Assembly: GCF_000143415.4 (NCBI RefSeq)
Contig: NW_003314267.1
Location: 868,322-932,321 of the forward strand
DNA length: 64,000 nt
DNA from: Selaginella moellendorffii
Taxonomy: Eukaryota; Streptophyta; Lycopodiopsida; Selaginellales; Selaginellaceae
Direction of reading: 5' to 3'
In this document: one piece after another, positions 58,090 through 64,000 of the stretch
How the letters are laid out: each line of letters begins with the position of its first letter
Position numbering within the stretch: the first letter of the stretch is position 1
Position numbers and translations under genes: made by a program
Notes under the pieces: generated by a model
What the model was told of the DNA's origin: nothing
The model's input: the letters and a program-made list of their open reading frames with translations, nothing else
Database searches by the model: none

Positions 58090-59466
58090 ATGGGAGAAGG
58101 GATCACGGAGGTGGATCGGCTGGAGGCGCTGGTGGATGAAGGCGTCGGCGATGTTGCTCGGTATCTAGCTCTCATTCGCAAGCTCAAGCTGCGCAGATCT
58201 AGTAAGGTCGCCAAGCACGGGATGGAGCTGCTTAGAAATTCCAGCGCCAGGGCCAAGCTGGGAGCTGACGGTAAGGATGTTTTTCTTCGATCTGAGCGTC
58301 AAGGATGAAAATTTCTCCAAATGCCTGGCAGTCTGGACCGTGTACGAGCAGGTTGCGATCGCCGCATTGGACTGTCAATGCTTGACCGCTGCAAAGGTAA
58401 GTTTTTCCTTCAGACTCTTCGATTGTTCTATGAGAGGTTTGGATTATTTTGCGTGATCGGCAGGAGTGCATTGGAGCTTTGCTGAAGAAGTTCCCGGATA
58501 GCACTCGAGTGGGTGCGTGATGCAAATGTCATGCGTGTGCTTTTGTTGATGCGAGATTTTTCTGACAAATTCGGGTTTCGATCAGGGCGTCTGGAAGGAA
58601 TGTGGTTTGAAGCAAGGGGATCGTGGCAACAAGCCGAGAAAGTCTATGCTAGCATTCTAGAGGAGCACCCGACTGATGCAGTAAGCTTAAAACCTCTTGT
58701 GGATTTCTCCAAGGTTTTTTAACTTTTGTGCCTTGTCCAGAGAATACTTAAGAGAAAGATAGCGATGGCAAAAGCTCAAGGAAACCTGATGGGTGCAGTT
58801 GATGAAATGAACAAATACCTTGAACTGTAAGCATTTTTTTTTTCGTTTTTCTTTTTTTGTTGATGCTTAGTTGTGTGTCAGGTTCATGGCTGATCACGAG
58901 TGCTGGAAAGAACTCGCAGACGTTTACCTCGCGCTGCAAATGTGAGTCGTCTTTCCGACGCGCTGAAATCACTGAAAATGCCTTCCCAGGTACAAACAAG
59001 CTGCATTTTGCTACGAGGAACTCATCTTGGTACAACCCGCGAATGCTTTGTTTCACTTGGGGTATGCCGAGGTACGCGGTTTTGTGTGTGTGCGTGCTCA
59101 ACAAAGTCTCAACCTTTTTGGTCTCGCATTTTGCCAGATTTTGTACACGATAGGTGGCTTGGAAAACTTGAAAACAGCCAAGAAATACTACGCATCGGCG
59201 ATTGAGCTAAGCGGAGGCAAAAATATGCGAGCTCTCTACGGTGTTTGCCTCGTAAGTCCTGCAAAGGTTTTGAGATTGAAAAGACAAAAACGTCGGTCTC
59301 TTTCGCGCAGTGCGCTGCTGGGATCAACCAGGCCAAGGGCCGGAACGTTAAAGACGAGAAAGAGAACTCTACCGTGCACACTCTCGCGGCCGACGTGATC
59401 AAAAGGGAATACAGATTGAAAGCTCCAAAGAAGGCCAGTTTGGCGGCTTCCATTTTGGAGGCTTGA
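58090..59466 (+). CDS. EMC2: ER membrane protein complex subunit 2 (EMC2/TTC35)
   Basis: This is a multi-exon gene for a TPR-repeat protein. After splicing it reads VDRLEALVDEGVGDVARYLAL, VYEQVAIAALDCQCL, ALLKKFPDSTRVGRLEGMWFEA, ILEEHPTDAILRKRKIAMAKAQGN, ELADVYLALQMYKQAAFCYEEL and FHLGYAEILYTIGGLENLKTAKKYYASAIELS. This order and the RLEGMxxEA and RKRKIAxxKAxG segments are EMC2 hallmarks. EMC2 is the cytosolic scaffold of the EMC insertase, which puts tail-anchored and multi-pass proteins into the ER membrane. A telobox-like TTTTAGGGTT lies just before the start. Confidence 0.92.
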
Positions 59467-59982
59467 CGAAGTGCTTAAAACGCGAGCTACCACTGGGAGA
59501 GAACAAATGGGGGTCGCATCCATCCAATGGTAGCGATTTGTTTGATATATATCAAAGTATACTAATATATTCCTTGTCCGGATTCCAAAGTCTCATCCAA
59601 TTTTCTTAATGTCAGACGGAATGTGCTGCTCGAGCTGGCGGAATATGTCTGTTTGTAGGCAGAATGTGCGAGGAATAAAGTACGCCGCTGACGGAATATA
59701 ATGACGTAATATGCTGATGGAATCTTACGTGGCGCGCTGTGAGCCGTTGGATAAGCATCCGACGGTCCATACGCGGACATGCAAAACCCCCCGGCCCGTG
59801 TTGTTTACTTCGAGGTTGAAGAGGAAGGGCCGTTTAGATCACAGGTCGAGAGCGCGCCTCGCTTTTTTTGGGCCGCGCCTAGCTAGGTAGGGATCGCGGC
59901 TTTAAATCTCTCGCTCCAGAGGTAATCTCATTCTTTGTCGGCGGCCTTGCAGATCCTCGCCGAGTTTTCGCTGCTTCTGCCA
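59467..59982. promoter_or_regulatory. Intergenic and promoter region of plastid GAPDH gene
   Basis: Non-coding by inspection. Short phrases (CGGAATATG, GCGGAAT, GACGGAAT) recur between 59610 and 59700, which hints at a decayed small repeat. The last 150 bp contain the GAPDH leader. Confidence 0.4.
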
Positions 59983-61962
<1,980 letters not shown>

Positions 61963-64000
61963 GAAACAAACGCGGCCAGTTTTGTATGCGCTAGTGAAGG
62001 AGCTGACTATTTATATTTTTTCAAAGACACCACCAGTATGGATGGAAACTATGGTTGTTACTGGAAATAAATCACACACACAAGACGAACCATATGAAAA
62101 TAAATCAACGCCGTGGAATGAAAAATGCTTTGCTTTCTCAATGGTTACGAAATTCAAAGAAAGATGATTGTTTTGATTATAATTAAGTGGTAACTAAATT
62201 CCACAGCCATATTCTGGATAGCATTCAACCTTATTGTGACTATGAATGCTAAAGAATCTGGATGACCCAAGATCGGTCCTTGTACAGTATAGCCTGGACA
62301 TTCACATTGCTTAACAAATAGAGACCCAGCATGATAGAAATGGTTTCCTGCTAATTGGAAATGTCCTAACATTTATTCTATACCCCATGAAGCTCCAACT
62401 TCAGCTGTCAGAGAACAAAAGTAAAGGCCTATTATTCACTCAAGATGCACCTTTCAAAGTGGATTGTCAAGATTGTTAAAGAAGATTACACTTGAAATGA
62501 AGGAGCTCAAGGAGCTGAGTTTATATTCACTACTCCATCAGTAGCATAAAATAGTTTGAGCAAAATCAAAAGTGTTTTGGCATAAAAGTTAACTATAAAT
62601 AAAAGGGTTAACCTAATTTTTAATTTACTAAAATATTTATAATAATAATAATAATTTTAAAAAAAACAAGAAGTGTGAGAAAAACTCTAGTGCAAAACCC
62701 CAAAGTTCATGTGCTCTTCAAGGATTTAACATTTCATTCTTTGAAATTCCTTTTTTTCTACAGGGTATACTATTAAAGGATATGGCAGTGATCTTTGAAG
62801 CTGGTGACTCTTAATTGCTTCAAAATGCCTGTGGGTGAGAACTAAAGTGTCTTATTAATCACGGTCATTAGTCAGACACTAGTTTGAGTGATGCAATTGG
62901 AAATCACGTTTGCAACTTTTGCAGAGGAAAAAAAAAAACTCTAATCTTTTCTTCATTTGGTTTTTATCATTTAGTCATGATTGTTTGTATTAATTCTTTC
63001 AGCTAGGAATTCTATATGCAACATGTAGCTATCAGCTGGTCCATCAATGCACTTGTTGGCAAGTGCAAAGGATGTGTGTGATTGGTTGGAGATAGAAGCA
63101 TTTAGGTATTGCTTTAAGTACAAGAAAAAAATATAAACAATATTCCACAGCTTTGGAAATCTAGACATCTTGGCTTGACTATATTCAAGCTCATGTATTG
63201 GTATTTTTTTTGGATGGCAAAAGAGTGTGATATTGATCCTAAAGAATATAACATCAGGAATAACTACTGTAACAAGGAAAAAACACTTGATGGTGATGTC
63301 AAGGAGTATAAACACTAATTTATTGAGGTTTGGAGTAATGTCAAGAGATAAAGAATTCTTTAAATCTTATCAAAGATATCTTACTTCACATAGGTATGAA
63401 TCAATCACATATTTATCATTATTAATTGTTACAATGTAGTGATGATTTCCATTCTATAATACAATAGTTCTTGGCATGTTTAACATATCAATAGAAGGTT
63501 AATAGTTTATTAAAGTCATGGGAAACTTATTAATCTTGCAAGGATGATTTCTCTATGACTAATTTAGAGTATATCAAACCTAATCTAAATCCCTGGTGTG
63601 GCTTTTAATGCTTTATTTATCAAAAAATTTTAAGAAGTTGATTTTGTGAACTAGTTATTAAAAATCATGTAAATACTTTATTTATGGATTTGTATGTTTA
63701 CAAGTTTTGCAATCTTTGCTTTATTCTTATAGATATTTATAATGAGTTGTTAAAGTTGCAATGTTTTATCAAAGACGTAGATGTGAAAAAAAATCCCAAA
63801 CAAGATTTTATAGTGATGTTAATTAGGGCCCAGATGTTTTTGCCAAAACCATCAATCAACTTGTCAATAAAGTAGTCAACATAATGATTATCAAAGTCAA
63901 TATTTCAAAGAAAAAACAATTATTGCAACATTAGGGCTTGAAAAATAAAGATAGCAAATGAAGTTAAGAAGCTTTATTTGATGGGTTGTAAACCACGTAC
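61963..64000. other. AT-rich gene-free DNA
   Basis: After the GAPDH 3' end the sequence becomes strongly AT-rich. Short frames here have no recognised domain and no codon bias like the genes upstream. It resembles the AT-rich DNA at 2761-3650 and 32431-33469 and is probably decayed repeat DNA. Confidence 0.6.

Noticed and set aside
62163-64000. Retrotransposon coding remnants
   Set aside because: I looked for RT, integrase and protease motifs in the AT-rich tail and found none that I could support.

Overview
The window looks like nuclear DNA of a land plant with very compact genes. Most introns I could place are 45-60 bp with GT-AG ends. The gene set is plant-specific: a two-LOV phototropin, a class III peroxidase, a PLS-type PPR protein, plastid HSP70, plastid-type GAPDH, a BYPASS1-like protein and a MOR2/Furry protein. 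This fits a lycophyte of the Selaginella type best (inference; no search was possible).

Layout. 1-3690 is gene-free: a mosaic of direct and inverted repeats, a 0.5 kb TA-rich microsatellite and AT-rich DNA. 3917-19486 holds a GT92 glycosyltransferase, phototropin, peroxidase, a secreted PEBP-like protein (minus), a PP2-A10-like protein (minus) head-to-head with COQ6, a Tic32-like SDR and a DIVARICATA-type MYB. 19757-31827 holds a TauD-like dioxygenase and a PPR protein (both minus), a RING protein, a Ste20/MST kinase, a ZNRD2-like zinc protein and a 2-oxoglutarate oxygenase whose stop codon overlaps that of its convergent neighbour. 31861-35890 is accessory DNA: an intron-containing fragment of a plastid SecA gene between direct repeats, an interstitial telomere-like tract, and a 263-residue protein with two retropepsin-like halves.

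35911-48167 holds plastid HSP70, histidyl-tRNA synthetase and a very large Furry/MOR2 gene. 48504-55885 is minus-strand: a coiled-coil protein with a His-Ser run, a secreted four-repeat cysteine protein, an OBL1-type lipase, an unrecognised Ser-rich protein and endonuclease V. Endonuclease V starts about 40 bp after the stop of a DUF1995 plastid protein. 57043-61962 holds a BPS1-like protein, EMC2 and plastid-type GAPDH. 62163-64000 is AT-rich with no gene I can support.

There are no operons, phage or bacterial elements. Genes are independent units, but several pairs share short divergent promoters or abut closely. An MST/Ste20 kinase and a Furry scaffold, members of linked polarity pathways in animals and fungi, lie 11 kb apart. 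The strongest candidates for something undescribed are the cysteine-repeat secreted protein (50352-50919), the double-retropepsin protein (33797-34762) and the captured SecA fragment (31977-32340).
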